Assembly (NCBI GenBank): GCA_905221605.1
Contig: CAJNDS010002527.1
Location: 193,501 to 257,500, forward strand
Length of the DNA: 64,000 bases
Direction of reading: 5' to 3'
From: Symbiodinium natans
Lineage: Eukaryota; Sar; Dinophyceae; Suessiales; Symbiodiniaceae
Shown: positions 21,824-30,663 of the stretch, one piece after another
Layout of the letters: each line of letters starts with the position of its first letter
Position numbering within the stretch: position 1 is the first letter of the stretch
Notes under the pieces: model-generated
The model's database searches: none
Told to the model about the DNA's origin: nothing
The model's input: the letters and a program-made list of their open reading frames with translations, nothing else
Program-made: the position numbers and the translations under genes

Positions 21824-24800
21824 CATATATATTTTGTATATATATATATATATAATATGTGTGTGAGAGAGAGAGAAGGTTTTGTGCGATCTCAGAAACA
21901 CAGCTTGCAGAAGTCGACACAGGCTGTGCTGGAGCAGCATTTCAACGAGGATTCTTTGCAGCTTCCGGTGGCTTCATAGAATGCCTTTGTTGACGTCTCC
22001 TTCCTACGTAGCAAGGCCTAGCCATGGGGCGCATCGTCTGTCATCCAAATATACCCGAAAGCCCAAACCTCGCAACCCTAAAACCCTAGAACCCCAAACC
22101 TTGCAGCCCTAAACTAAGACCCTGAAGCCCTAAACCCTAAACCCTAAAACCCCTAATCCCTTAAAAGACCCAAGACCTGGCAACCCTCAACTACTAGTTG
22201 CTTAAGAGCCCCGAAAAAACACAAAAACATTCTTCCTTATTAAGGGTAAGAAAGGGATTACTATGTTCTTTTCTTTTGGGGTTCTTAAGCAAATAGTAGT
22301 CAAGGTGCATCTTACTGGCACCCCAGTGCCCCCTCGATGCGGAGAGAGGCCGAGAGTCATGACAAAGCAAAGCTACGGTCCTTGGGTTTAGGGTTGAGGT
22401 TTTAGGGTTTAGGGTTTAGGGTTTATAGGGTTAAGGGGTTACTATGTACTGCGTACTATGATGATAGTGTGAACAGTAGTTCGTAGTATTGTTAGTAGCT
22501 ACAGTCCTCATGATTGGGTTTAGGGTTTAGTGTTGAGGGTGTAAGGTTGAGGGTTCCTATTTACTATTATGTTAAGTTTAACAAAAATTCCTACAAACCT
22601 TATGATTGGGTTGAGGGTTGAGGGGCTATGGTTTATAGGTTTGAGGGTTACTATTATGATAGAGTGAACAATAGCTCTCAGTATTATTCGGGCCTTGAGG
22701 GATTTGATCTCCGGGTTGAGGGCTTAAGGATTTTCAGGGGTGACTGGTCTGAGGTTTTGGGGTTTAGGTTTTGGGTCTTGGGGTTTAAGCTCCGGTTTTG
22801 CAGGGTGTAGCATTCAAAGGTTTATTGCTGAGTTGTATGTTCTGGAGAATTTGGCGTGGAGGGCTTAGTTCCCTGATTTGGGCAGATTCGGATGCCACAA
22901 GGAGTAAACTTTCACGCGCCTGCTCTCTCTGCGTTTTGCACAGAGCGGGCACACTGCATGCTAGATCACGTGAACCTGCTCACGCTAGCAGCTCTCGGGG
23001 GTTCGAGGACAAACGCAAAACATCTGCCTCAAGCATGGCCGAGATGCTTCGTGTTTGGCGGGTGTCGGGTGAAGAGTTGGTTGCCATGCCTTCGCAAGAG
23101 TTGGAGGAGATGGCGGATCTTGGCGCACTGAAGCAACACTTGCAAAAAAATCTGCGGCTGGCCCAGGTCTATGCTGCAGAGCTTCTTCACGACGGCGAAC
23201 CCTTGGACGATGATGAGGTACCCATGGACATACAGATAGTCTTAGTGCCCTTTGCAGATGATTCCAGCACTTCCCAGGAGCAAAGTGGTGGGCGATATGG
23301 ACGTCGTGGTCTTTCTCTTGAACGTGGGAGCCGACAAGGACCTGACGAACGGGGCCCATCACCCCTCTTGTGCTGCTTGTGTTGGAGGGAGCGAGCCCGT
23401 CGTTGCAACGCTACTACAGGCTGGAGCAGACTCGGATATTGGCGCGCCCCTGTGGATTGCACATCGGGCTGGCAATGACCTCCTCGTGCAGGTGCTACTC
23501 GATCACCGTGCCAACCATCGCTGTGAACACAGAACTGACTCCGCCACATTTTCGGGCGGGGGGGGGGGGGGGGGGGGGGGGGGTTCTTAAAAGGCGCCCT
23601 ATTGGGCTCTTGATCTACTTGGAGGTTCATCGGTAGTTATACGTAGGGTTATAAGTACCCTGAATGGGGGCCCGGGGTTGTCCGTTTTGATACCATACTT
23701 TTCAGCCTGCTTCAAAACGACCCATGAACTTCCGAATAGGGATAACTCCCCGAACCGGCTTCTCCTCCAAACTCCTCACTGATCTCTTTACCCGCCTCCG
23801 AAGGGACCATGGCTTCCTGTGCACATCACAATGAGCCCTACAGTGCCCTACACGGCCCGAAGCCCTCAACACGCATCACGCAGAAGCTCCTGCATTTAGG
23901 TCCTGGGTTGGGTCATCACGCGTGGTTGACAAGAAAATTCATTTTATTGCCAGGGTCCCAACGTACCTACTTTCTTTTTTAGGGGTGGAGTGAGGCGGGA
24001 AGGGATGACTTGATGGCGTGATTCATCCTGCCATTGCATGCTGCAGCCACATTTCCGTGGACTTTCTTGTTGCAGCTATTTGGAGGTTCATGGGTAGCTA
24101 TAAGTCGGGTGATAGGTATGGTAAATTCTACTTCTAACCCCACTTAGGGTACTGCTATAACCCTACTTGTATCTACCGATGAACCTCCAAGTTCTTAGCT
24201 ACTTTCTGTACACATGCATCGCCTTCGCAGGCGACGCAGCTGGCGTGTGGCTGCGACGCGGCTGGTACGAAAACTCCCAATACGATGAGCAGGTGGGGCT
24301 GCGATGCAAAAGGATCACACGAGAAGGATCCTAGCAAGCCAAACCTCATCTGCTTGCAACTTGGAGGGTGAGGTTTACTTTACAAAGCGAAAACTTAACT
24401 TAGCATGTTCCCCCCCCCACCCTTGTTATCAGCAGTCTTTAACACGGCTTTTAACAAGAGGGTACGACCGTCATAGTCACGTAACTTGATTCCAGAAGCC
24501 GGGAACAACCCAACCCCGAACCCTACAGCCGTTCGACTCTGAAAGCCACTAAGGAATATAGTTGTGGTTGTATTTGAACAGGACAGGTCCAAGAGTGCAC
24601 TTACCTGTTCTGACTGGAAAGAGATTCTTGCAAGGCACGAAGATGAACCTAACCCCTAAACCCTAAACCCTAAACCCTAAACCCTAAACCCTAAACCCTA
24701 AACCCTAAACCCTAAACCCCTAAACCCTAAATCCCAAACCCGAACCCCAAGCCCTGTAAACCTGTGACACTTGGGGCTGATCTACCCTGGGCCCCTAAAC

Positions 24801-27800
24801 CCTAAACCCCTAAACCCCTAAACCCCTAAACCCCTTTAAGGTTTAGGGTGGGTTTAGGGTTTAGGGTTTAGGGTTTAGGGTTTAGGGTTTAGGGTTTAGG
24901 GTTTAGGGTTTAGGGTTTAGGGTTTAGGGTTTAGGGTTTAGGGTAGGGGAGCCCCTAAATTGACGTTCCAAAGCTGCAGGTCGAGGTGGCGCTAGTGGAG
25001 CTGACAGCCTTAGTTCGAGATCCTTGGCTGCACTGGGGATTTGGCTGTAGAGTTTTCAGGCTTAGTAGGGTTCAGGCAGGGTAGGGTCAGTAGGGTTACT
25101 ACGGCTAGTAGGGTTAGTAGGGTTTGCATGGTTTAGGGTTGAGGCACGGAGCGCGGGACCCTGAACAAAACACGCGAAGATTCAGAACACCCCAGGCCTG
25201 CAGCCCCCTAAACCCTAAACCCCAAACCCCAAACCCCAAACCCTAAACCCTAAACCAAATTTTGAGCCACAGACCCATGCCCCAAGACTTGCCATTCGAG
25301 ATTGGCGCACCTCTGCCGCGAAATTGGGGCTAAGGATTCAGTTTTTGAGGCGAAGAGTAGGCAGGTTGAGCTCCAAACCCGAAGCCCTAAGCTCTAAGCC
25401 ATGAAACAAACCCCACTTATCGCCGGTAAACCTAAAACCCTGAACCCCAAACACCAAACCCTAAACTCTAAACCCCAAACCCTTCACCCTAAACCTTGAG
25501 CTCCCGGTAGCCCAGGACAACTACCGGGGGGACCAATGTTCTTAGCCACCGGGACCCTCCGGGACCAATGCTCTTAGCCACCCGGACCCTCTCGTGACCA
25601 ATGCTCTTTGCCACCCTTTGGGATCAATGTTCTTAGCCATCCGGACCCTCCGGGACAAATGTAAGTAAGGGAGCCATCTTTCCGGCTGGGGGGTGGGGGG
25701 TCAAGGAATGGTGAGCAACTGAAACAGAAATGGTTCATGAAGACCCTGTATTTTATTAATGTTATGGGCTTCTTTGGGCGGGTGGGTTTTGTCTAAGTCT
25801 ATGTTCTGACGTCCGAGTGAACATGCTCGATCCGGAGCCGCTGAACCCCAAATCCTAAACCCCAAACCCTAAACCCTGAGCTCCCGGTAGCCCTAAACCC
25901 TAAACCCCAAACCCCAAACCCCAAACCCTAAACCCTAAACCCTAAACCCTGAGCTCCCGGTAGCCCAGGACAACTACCGGGTGGATCCTGCCAGGGTGAG
26001 CCTCATCGGCTCCTCCATGGGTGCCAACGCTGACATTTAGGGTTTAGGGTTTAGGGTTTGGGGTTTAGGGTTTATGGTTTAGTGCGATGGAAATTGGAGT
26101 GGGTTAACATGTAAGGTTTTTAGGGGTGCCGGGTTTGGGGTTGAGGGTTTATAGGGTTTCTAACTTTGGGGCTGTGGGTTGAGGGCCTAGGGGATAGGAT
26201 TTAAACCTCATGCCCCACATTGACCTAAAACGCACTAGGTAGCCAAGATTACCCTAGCGTGGCCCTCCGCTGAATGCCGACCCGAAATCCTCATCCCAGG
26301 ATCCAACACACCAAGACTTCAATCCTCAAGCCGGGTGTACGATTTGAGGGTTTCCCACAGCCCTAAACCCTAAACCCTAAACCCTAAACCCTAAACCCTA
26401 AACCCTACACCCTAAACCCTAAATCCTAACCCTAAACCCTAAACCCTAAATCCTAAACCCTAAACCCCAAACCCCAAACCCTAAACCCAGCTCCCAGGTG
26501 CCTACGCGTCTCTGGAGTTGACGGCGCGGAACCCGCCACCTGCCTCCGAAGGATCTGTCGTTTTGCTTTTGAGTGGGCCATTCAGGGTTTAGGGTTTAGG
26601 GTTTAGGGTTTAGGGTTAGGGTTTAGGGTTTGGGGTTTTGTATACGGTTCACAGAGGTTTCTGCGGTGTTTTCAGTTTGCGTTCTGTTTCAGGTTTCTTT
26701 CTTTGAGCTCTCAGGAGGATTTTGGGGTTAGGGCGTGGGGAGCTCGAGTGACCAGGACCAGAGACCAGGGCGCTGAGGGTTTCGGGCTTACGATTTGGGA
26801 TGTTTCCCCTTATACTAACAGTCCTTAATATATGCTTATAGTGCCCCCTATCAGAATTCCTGTTAAGGATTGTTAGTATATTGTGGGAAAATCCCGATTT
26901 AGGATTCTGAGACCTCCCGACTTTACGGTCCTAAGCCCTAAACCAGAAACCCTGTAATTCTGTCCTAAAGAATTGCAACTTTCGGAGTGGGGGCTCTGAG
27001 GCGTGGGTTTCTCGGGATGTTTAGGTCGTTTAGGGCTACGTTTGGGGCTTGATAATTACTGTACTTCATTCAAGTAAATATAGTTAGTTTGTTGCTTAGT
27101 TTTGTGAATTGGTACATATATAAAATGCTTATACATATATATATATGTATGTATACCATATACATATAAGACGTACATATGTAAGGGGACACTGTGGGGG
27201 CCCAGCTTTCCGAACAAAAACAGGGGATTTTGAGGGTTTTTTACATGTTTTTTGTTTTCGTAGTATTTATCTCTAGTCTTCAGGCCCTGGTTGGGGGCGG
27301 GGGGAGGCCTGAGACCCCCAAACCCGAAAACCCTACACCCTAAACCCTAAACCCCAAACCCTAAACCCTAAACCCTAAACCCTAAACCCCAAACCCTAAA
27401 CCCTAAACCCAAACCCGAACCCCACCGGGGCGGAGGTATCTCTTCAGGGCGGCTGTGCTCGTGGCAGCACACTACGACCTGGAGCCCATGGGGCCCTTGG
27501 TGCTGAAGTCAGGGCCTTGGCCTTTCTAAGGGGCTAAAAAATGCGAGGTTAGGGTTTGGGGTGTAGGGTTTAGGGTTTGGGGTTTGGGGTGTGGGGTTTG
27601 GGGTTCGGGGTTTAGGCTTTAGGCCTTTCTAAGGGCGCTTGAGAGGGCTCATCATGGGGTTTAGGGTTCAGGGTTCCATGTGTAGAATTCAGCGGACAGT
27701 ACCATTCGGGCTTAGCTTTAGGTTGAGGGTTTAGGGTTCAGGGTTCAGGGGCGGTGCATGGTGCAATTTGACGGGGTTCCCTAAAGCTCTAATTGCATGG

Positions 27801-29956
27801 GACCATTGGTCCTGCATCAAGTCATCAATTCCTAAACAGCGGAACTTGAACTCGAATTCCTCAACCCTCAGACTCAATCTAAACCCTGCTACCCAGACTT
27901 CCCCTAAACCCTAAAGGTTCTAGGGCATTGGAGGAATGAAGAACCACTCACGGACCTTACGTTTGGGGTTTCAGGGGCTTAGAGTACTTTCGAGGGCTAG
28001 GCTTATTGAGTGTGTGGGCGCAAACAATGGTTCAGGGTAACCCTAAACCCTAAACCCCAAACCCTAAACCCTAAACCCTTTAGGGCTTGGGATTTTTGGG
28101 CCCCAGTCTTCGGCGATTCCCTGTAAGGCTGGCTGAGCAAGAGCTGCCGATGTGGTTCATCCACGCCGAGAATGACAATGTGCCTTGGAGCAACTAACTG
28201 TACAAGAGTTTAGGTTTTAGGGTTTAGGGTTTAGGGTTTAGGGTTTACCTGATCTTGTCGGGTGTCTTTCTGGATCTTAGAGTCCCGATACCTAGAAAGC
28301 CTGAAACCCTAAACCCTCAACCACTTTCAAAGAAACTCTGAAGATCCATATTAGCCCCAGGAAAAACCAACAAAACCTTCCAACTCTGAACCCCAAAAAA
28401 CCCAAACCGAAGATCACACACACACACACACCACGGCAATGTACAGGCATTTAGGGACGATACAAGGTATGTACTATTGTTCGTGTCAGTGGGCTATAGC
28501 GGACCTTAAACCCTGAATCCCTGAATCCCTGAAACCCTGAAACCCTAAACCCGAAACCGTAAACCCTAAACCCTATACACCCTAAACCCTAAACCCTAAA
28601 CCCTGCACTTGAGCGTTTCGGGCAGCGGTTCCGGTTCCCAGGTGTGTCCCTTCGAGGAGATCGAGGTGCTGGTGCGGAAACTGAGCCTTGGAATCCTAAA
28701 CCCTAAACCCTAAACCCTGAACACTAAACCCTAAACCCTAACCCTGAACCCTAATGAGGGCTCCTGCTGATCAAGGCCTGGCGCAGGAGTTGAGGAGTCG
28801 GGTGGTCATACGAGATATTGCTGGCTGTTGCTCCGCACTTGGGGATTTCCGTGCATGATGATGGCCCCTCAAGATTTCGTGCTTGGGCCGTGAGAGCTCA
28901 TTCAGCAACCAGGGCGACGGAGAAGAAGGAAGCCCCATACCCTAAACCCTAAACTCCAAAGGTTTAGGGTTTAGGGTTTAGGGTTTAGGGTTTAGGGTTT
29001 AGGGTTTAGGGTTTAGGGTTAGCCCTATACCCTAAACCCTAAACTCCAAATTCAACGAGAAGTTCATGATGCTGGAGTTCCAACGAGGTGGTAAACGCAA
29101 GTGATCTCATGGCTTCAGGTTTGGACGATTTTGCTATTCAGGGCCAATTTTTTTGCCAAAACCCAAAGCGTCCTTTCGCCAAGTATAGAGTATATAAAGG
29201 ATATACACACCCTAAACCCTAAACCCCAAGGCCTATACCAAGAGACCATGTAACTTCACTAAGACGAAGGAGGTGGTATTCGCGCGCGGAGATTCGTCTC
29301 ACCTGCTACGAGGACACTTGGAGCGGCAGGCTCGGCTGCAACGAGTTTCATTCAGGGCTGAATTTTATAATTTGGGTTTAGGGTTGAGGGTTGAGGGTTT
29401 AGGGTTTAGGGTTTAGGGTTTTGGGTGGTTTACGAAAGTTAGGGACCCCTAAAGAAGCTCCCAAACAGTAGGATCCCCTTCTGATACGGACCCCAAAAAG
29501 GTACCCCCCAATATCGTAAACCCCCATTGGGGGGCATTCTTTAAGCGATTGGGCCCCTTTTGGGGACCAAAGGTTCGAGATCCTCCTAGATGGTTTAGGT
29601 TTAGGGTTTAGGGTTTAGAGTTTATTTAGGGTTTAGGGTTTAGGGTTTGACTGAAAAAGTTCTGGCAGTTTGGGGACGGCAAGGACGGCCTAACCAATCC
29701 CGCAAAAACACAAGGGTCTGGTGCTTCTCAAACGGGTGTCTAGCAGCTGGTGCCCCAAACCCTAAACCCTGAACCCTGAACCCTGAACCCTGAACCCTAA
29801 ACCCTAAACCCTAAACGTTACTAGAGGACCAAAGGAGATATGTTGATCTGAGGTCAGGGACACTGTGCTGACCGTGTCGCCTTCTGGGCCTACAGTTGGG
29901 AGCCGCACAGGGGTTTCTGGGTCGAGCGTGGTCTGCTCCAAGAGTTTGGGGTTTAG
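18649..29956 (+). CDS. Split alpha/beta-hydrolase (esterase/peptidase type) gene, at least 12 exons
   Basis: Exons read in order: 18649-18719, 18971-19034, 19370-19393, 19670-19793, 25969-26020, 26498-26534, 27436-27507, 28128-28179, 28642-28690, 29292-29354, 29858-29956, with at least one more expected between 28690 and 29292. The joined reading follows an alpha/beta-hydrolase fold: strand and oxyanion region WPLVVFLHS, nucleophile elbow G-S-S-M-G (Ser within LIGSSMG), helix AYASLELTARNP, strand FRAAVLVAAHYD, acid loop WFIHAENDN (Asp), and a likely catalytic His near SGHCADRVAFWAY. Phase agrees across the first four junctions, H4-H5, H5-H6 (GTGCCA donor inside ATGG|GT), H6-H7 (GC donor), H7-H8 and H8-H9. 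The N-terminal exon(s) are not found. Substrate and location cannot be told. Introns are full of telomere-like repeats; an ankyrin gene fragment lies in the 6.2-kb intron 4. Stop is TAG inside a TTTAGGG unit. Confidence 0.78.
18971..19034 (+). CDS. Alpha/beta-hydrolase exon H2b
   Basis: CCTGAAG|AGAG..GGAGC|GTGTGAGGG. Reads ESPRGPKKGKLEGDNNLHLG GA. Phase joins exactly to the exons before and after. Confidence 0.65.
19293..19358 (-). repeat. CCCTAAA array (about 9 perfect units) at an intron 3' end
   Basis: Perfect C-strand run ending 12 nt before exon H3. The same intron begins with TTTAGGG-type repeats (19047-19165). Confidence 0.93.
19370..19393 (+). CDS. Alpha/beta-hydrolase micro-exon H3 (24 nt)
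   Basis: ACCAAG|CCTGGCACATGG..ATCAG|GTTTTTC. Reads ALAHGLPI across the junctions and is in phase with both neighbours. Confidence 0.6.
19670..19793 (+). CDS. Alpha/beta-hydrolase exon H4
   Basis: CCAAAG|TAAC..GAGGGC|GTTTTGG. Reads NKVLLAQALTPGAEKLPAGD DRCPATLKEKWPGFRALLLE G: the strand VLLAQ, then the W..F..LLL helix that precedes the nucleophile strand in this fold. A second possible donor (GAAG|GTATAT) lies 19 nt downstream but breaks phase with exon H5. Confidence 0.7.
19820..20560. other. Intron DNA with several fold-back segments
   Basis: AT-rich hairpins: CTAATGGGG..CCCCATTAG near 19980-20010, an arm pair at 20027-20097, and CGAAAAAGCC..GGGCTTTTTCG near 20168-20212. Copies of GCATTTT(G/C)AGGCCCCTAAACTCCCTT near 19913, 20450, 20500 and 20535 are dispersed direct repeats. 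No coding sequence seen. Confidence 0.5.
20027..20097. repeat. Fold-back element (CCCTTTGTCGCGCACA ends)
   Basis: CCCTTTGTCGCGCACAATATTAAT on the left pairs with ATTAATATTATGTGCGCGATAAAGGG on the right with few mismatches. Confidence 0.7.
20570..20900. repeat. Degenerate GC-rich repeat (CTGATGCTCCTGATGCGC)
   Basis: CTGATGC(T/G)C(C/A)TGATGCGC(C/G)C recurs three times between 20605 and 20697. Frames over it are low complexity and unlikely to be coding. Confidence 0.5.
20940..21780. repeat. G-rich, strand-asymmetric minisatellite region
   Basis: Strongly purine/G-rich plus strand with many GGGGG runs and recurring words (GATGAGAGCGGTGAGAG, GCATGGACTGGAATGCTTAAA). Long Gly- or Pro-rich frames are artefacts of composition. 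Confidence 0.7.
21784..21880. repeat. TA microsatellite with GT/GA tail
   Basis: TATATA runs interrupted by CA and TTTTG, then GTGTGTGAGAGAGAGAG. Confidence 0.95.
22060..22180 (-). repeat. Degenerate CCCTAAA array
   Basis: C-strand telomere-like units with CCCTAGA, CCCCAAA and CCCTGAA variants, inside hydrolase intron 4. Confidence 0.85.
22190..22300. mobile_element. MITE-like fold-back element, family 3, copy 1
   Basis: 23-bp terminal inverted repeats: ACTACTAGTTGCTTAAGAGC CCC and GGGGTTCTTAAGCAAATAGT AGT, two mismatches. The same ends occur at 34525-34606. No coding capacity. Confidence 0.75.
22383..22760 (+). repeat. Degenerate TTTAGGG/TTGAGGG array
   Basis: Scattered G-strand variants (GGGTTTAG, GGTTGAGG, GGGTTTATAG) with unique text between. 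No coding sequence seen. Confidence 0.7.
23035..23590 (+). pseudogene. Ankyrin-repeat protein fragment with dinoflagellate-type N-terminal domain, frameshifted
   Basis: From ATG at 23035 the frame reads MAEMLRVWRVSGEELVAMPS and on to MDIQIVLVPFADDSS. This ubiquitin-like-sized N-terminal domain is one I know from many Symbiodiniaceae ankyrin proteins. At about 23265-23290 the reading must shift by one base to continue as ankyrin repeats (GDMDVVVFLLNVGADKDL, then VVATLLQAGADSDI, then LVQVLLDHRANH). The third repeat then runs into a poly-G tract (23559-23583) and no further repeats follow. Family knowledge: ankyrin repeats bind proteins. The shift may be a mutation or an assembly error; the poly-G break favours a decayed copy. 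It lies in intron 4 of the hydrolase gene, same strand. Confidence 0.72.
23559..23583. repeat. Poly-G tract interrupting ankyrin repeats
   Basis: About 25 G directly after SATFSG in the ankyrin reading; length uncertain in assemblies. Confidence 0.9.
23619..23660. mobile_element. MITE family 5, half copy
   Basis: TTGGAGGTTCATCGGTAGTT ATACGTAGGGTTATAAG matches one end of the element at 24080-24190. The other end is missing. Confidence 0.6.
24080..24190. mobile_element. MITE-like fold-back element, family 5, complete
   Basis: Left end TTGGAGGTTCATGGGTAGCT ATAAGT, right end ATAACCCTACTTGTATCTAC CGATGAACCTCCAA, about 30-bp imperfect inverted repeats. A partial relative is at 61312-61360. Confidence 0.75.
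24650..24944. repeat. Large telomere-like array, C-strand half then G-strand half
   Basis: CCCTAAA units (24650-24725, 24795-24837) change at about 24838 to about 14 TTTAGGG units (24841-24944). A C-to-G switch is the reverse of a telomere-telomere fusion. No exon is evident at the switch. Confidence 0.93.
25498..25528 (+). repeat. Duplicate of the exon-H5 acceptor region
   Basis: GAGCTCCCGGTAGCCCAG followed by GACAACTACCGG is the same as the acceptor and first 12 nt of exon H5 (25951-25980). A shorter piece lies at 25878-25893. The copy lacks the rest of the exon, so it is a decoy or relic splice site. Confidence 0.75.
25529..25665 (+). repeat. Four tandem ~32-bp units
   Basis: GGGACCAATG(C/T)TCTTAGCCA followed by (C)CCGGGACCCTCC, repeated four times with drift, starting directly at the duplicated acceptor. 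Confidence 0.8.
25855..25949 (-). repeat. CCCTAAA/CCCCAAA array before exon H5
   Basis: C-strand units at the 3' end of hydrolase intron 4, interrupted by the relic CTCCCGGTAGC. Confidence 0.9.
25969..26020 (+). CDS. Alpha/beta-hydrolase exon H5, nucleophile elbow
   Basis: GTAGCCCAG|GAC..TCCATGG|GTGCCA. Reads DNYRVDPARVSLIGSSMG. The GxSxG motif (G-S-S-M-G) marks the catalytic Ser. The last Gly codon is split by the intron and completed by the next exon. Confidence 0.82.
26037..26080 (+). repeat. TTTAGGG array at the 5' end of intron 5
   Basis: Five G-strand units starting 16 nt after the splice site, facing the C-strand array at the other end of the same intron. Confidence 0.9.
26361..26487 (-). 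repeat. CCCTAAA array at the 3' end of intron 5
   Basis: About 17 C-strand units ending just before exon H6. Confidence 0.93.
26498..26534 (+). CDS. Alpha/beta-hydrolase exon H6
   Basis: GCTCCCAG|GTGCC..AACCC|GCCACC (GC donor). With the flanks it reads SMGAYASLELTARNPYLFRA, the helix after the nucleophile. Confidence 0.75.
26797..26895. mobile_element. MITE-like element, family 1, copy A
   Basis: Ends GGGATGTTTCCCCTTATACTAAC and GTTAGTATATTGTGGGAAAATCCC form imperfect inverted repeats of about 33 bp, and the interior includes a second inverted pair (CAGTCCTTAA, TTAAGGATTG). Inside intron 6. Confidence 0.75.
27335..27420 (-). repeat. CCCTAAA/CCCCAAA array at the 3' end of intron 6
   Basis: About 11 units directly before exon H7. 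The intron opens with TTTAGGG units at 26583-26632. Confidence 0.93.
27436..27507 (+). CDS. Alpha/beta-hydrolase exon H7
   Basis: GGCGGAG|GTATC..CTGAA|GTCAGG. Reads YLFRAAVLVAAHYDLEPMGP LVL, the strand and loop after the nucleophile helix. Phase 2 at both ends fits the neighbours. Confidence 0.75.
28040..28077 (-). repeat. CCCTAAA array near the 3' end of intron 7
   Basis: Five to six C-strand units. The intron begins with TTAGGG/TTTAGGG/TTTGGGG units at 27545-27615. Confidence 0.9.
28128..28179 (+). CDS. Alpha/beta-hydrolase exon H8, acid loop
   Basis: CTGTAAG|GCTGG..GACAAT|GTGCCT. Reads LAEQELPMWFIHAENDN. The Asp in HAEND sits where the catalytic acid of the family is expected. An alternative acceptor at 28106 would add seven residues in frame. 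Confidence 0.8.
28500..28608 (-). repeat. CCCTAAA/CCCTGAA array at the 3' end of intron 8
   Basis: About 12 C-strand units. The matching G-strand units (28208-28245) start about 28 nt after the donor. Confidence 0.9.
28642..28690 (+). CDS. Alpha/beta-hydrolase exon H9
   Basis: GGTTCCCAG|GTGTG. Reads VCPFEEIEVLVRKLSLG and joins in phase after HAENDN. The 3' border is unclear: no GT downstream, while GA or GC donors are possible in dinoflagellates. Confidence 0.7.
28960..29048. repeat. Head-to-head telomere-like array (TTTAGGG)9 then CCCTATA(CCCTAAA)2
   Basis: Nine G-strand units meet C-strand units through GGGTTAGCCCTATA. The 14 nt before and the units after (CCCTATACCCTAAACCCTAAACTCCAAA) are the same phrase on both sides. 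The order G then C is what an end-to-end telomere fusion would give, but also what one telomere-flanked intron gives. Confidence 0.9.
29292..29354 (+). CDS. Alpha/beta-hydrolase exon H10
   Basis: GCGCGGAG|ATTCG. Reads IRLTCYEDTWSGRLGCNEFH S, resembling the C-terminal strand before the catalytic His. Donor unresolved (CATTCA|GGGCTG). Confidence 0.6.
29484..29545. mobile_element. Partial MITE, family 8
   Basis: ACCCCAAAAAGGTACCCCCC followed by AATATCGTAAACCCCCA matches, in reverse, the end of the element at 36096-36194. Confidence 0.5.
29756..29815 (-). repeat. CCCTAAA/CCCTGAA array at the 3' end of intron 10
   Basis: Eight to nine C-strand units. The intron starts with G-strand units at 29376-29425. 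Confidence 0.9.
29858..29956 (+). CDS. Alpha/beta-hydrolase terminal exon H11
   Basis: GAGGTCAG|GGACAC. Reads GHCADRVAFWAYSWEPHRGF WVERGLLQEFGV and stops at TAG (29954-29956), which is part of the first TTTAGGG unit of the following array. The His of SGHC is the likely catalytic His. Confidence 0.75.
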   Translation, partial: GHCADRVAFWAYSWEPHRGFWVERGLLQEFGV

Positions 29957-30140
29957 GGTTTAGGGCTAGGGTTTAGGGTTTAGGGTTTAGGGTTTAGGGT
30001 TTAGGGTTTAGGGTTTAGGGTTTAGGGTTTAGGGTTTAGTGTTTAGGGTTTAGGGTTTAGGGTTTAGGGTTTAGGGTTTAAGTTGTTTTAGGGTTTAGGG
30101 TTCAGGGCTTATTTAGGATTTAGGGTGACGGGTTTAGGGT
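29945..30140 (+). repeat. TTTAGGG array downstream of the hydrolase stop
   Basis: About 20 G-strand units, mostly perfect to 30080, then degenerate. The hydrolase stop codon lies in its first unit. Confidence 0.93.
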
Positions 30141-30663
30141 TTATTCGGGTTCTTTGGAGCTTAGGTTTGAGTGCAGCTTCTGGGTTTTGCTTCCAAGAGT
30201 TCTGAGTAGGGAATTCGGGGATCAGGTACCTTAATTTCCCTATACGTGGCACTTTCGCAGGGCTGTGTAGTACATGCGTTGCCCAACTCCCGACTTCGCT
30301 ATTACGAATAACTGGTAAGAGGCTTAAGGCTCTGAGGGTTCTTGTGCGGAGGAGATGTAGGAAACCCTAAACCCCAAAGCCTAATCACTAAACCCCTTGA
30401 GCATACCCTCCAGCCTAAACCCTAAACCCTAAACCCAAACCCTAAAACCGCTTTACTTCCAGCATGTTTCCTCATAAATTAGGCCGTTCCAGCTAAACGA
30501 CAAAGAAGGTGCCCGCATGTTTTGCCCATATTTAGTAGTCCAGGCGTTGTTGCACCACATTTCGTATGTGCCCCACAGGCCCCCACCCTTACCAGCTCTC
30601 AGTAGGTAATTGCAGTAGGGAATTCGGCTGCTTCCATTTCATGCCCTAACAAGGGCCATATAG
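30141..30663. other. Probable intergenic region
   Basis: Between the hydrolase stop and the next supported exon. Holds small CCCTAAA groups near 30363 and 30418 and no coding island I can support. Confidence 0.4.
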
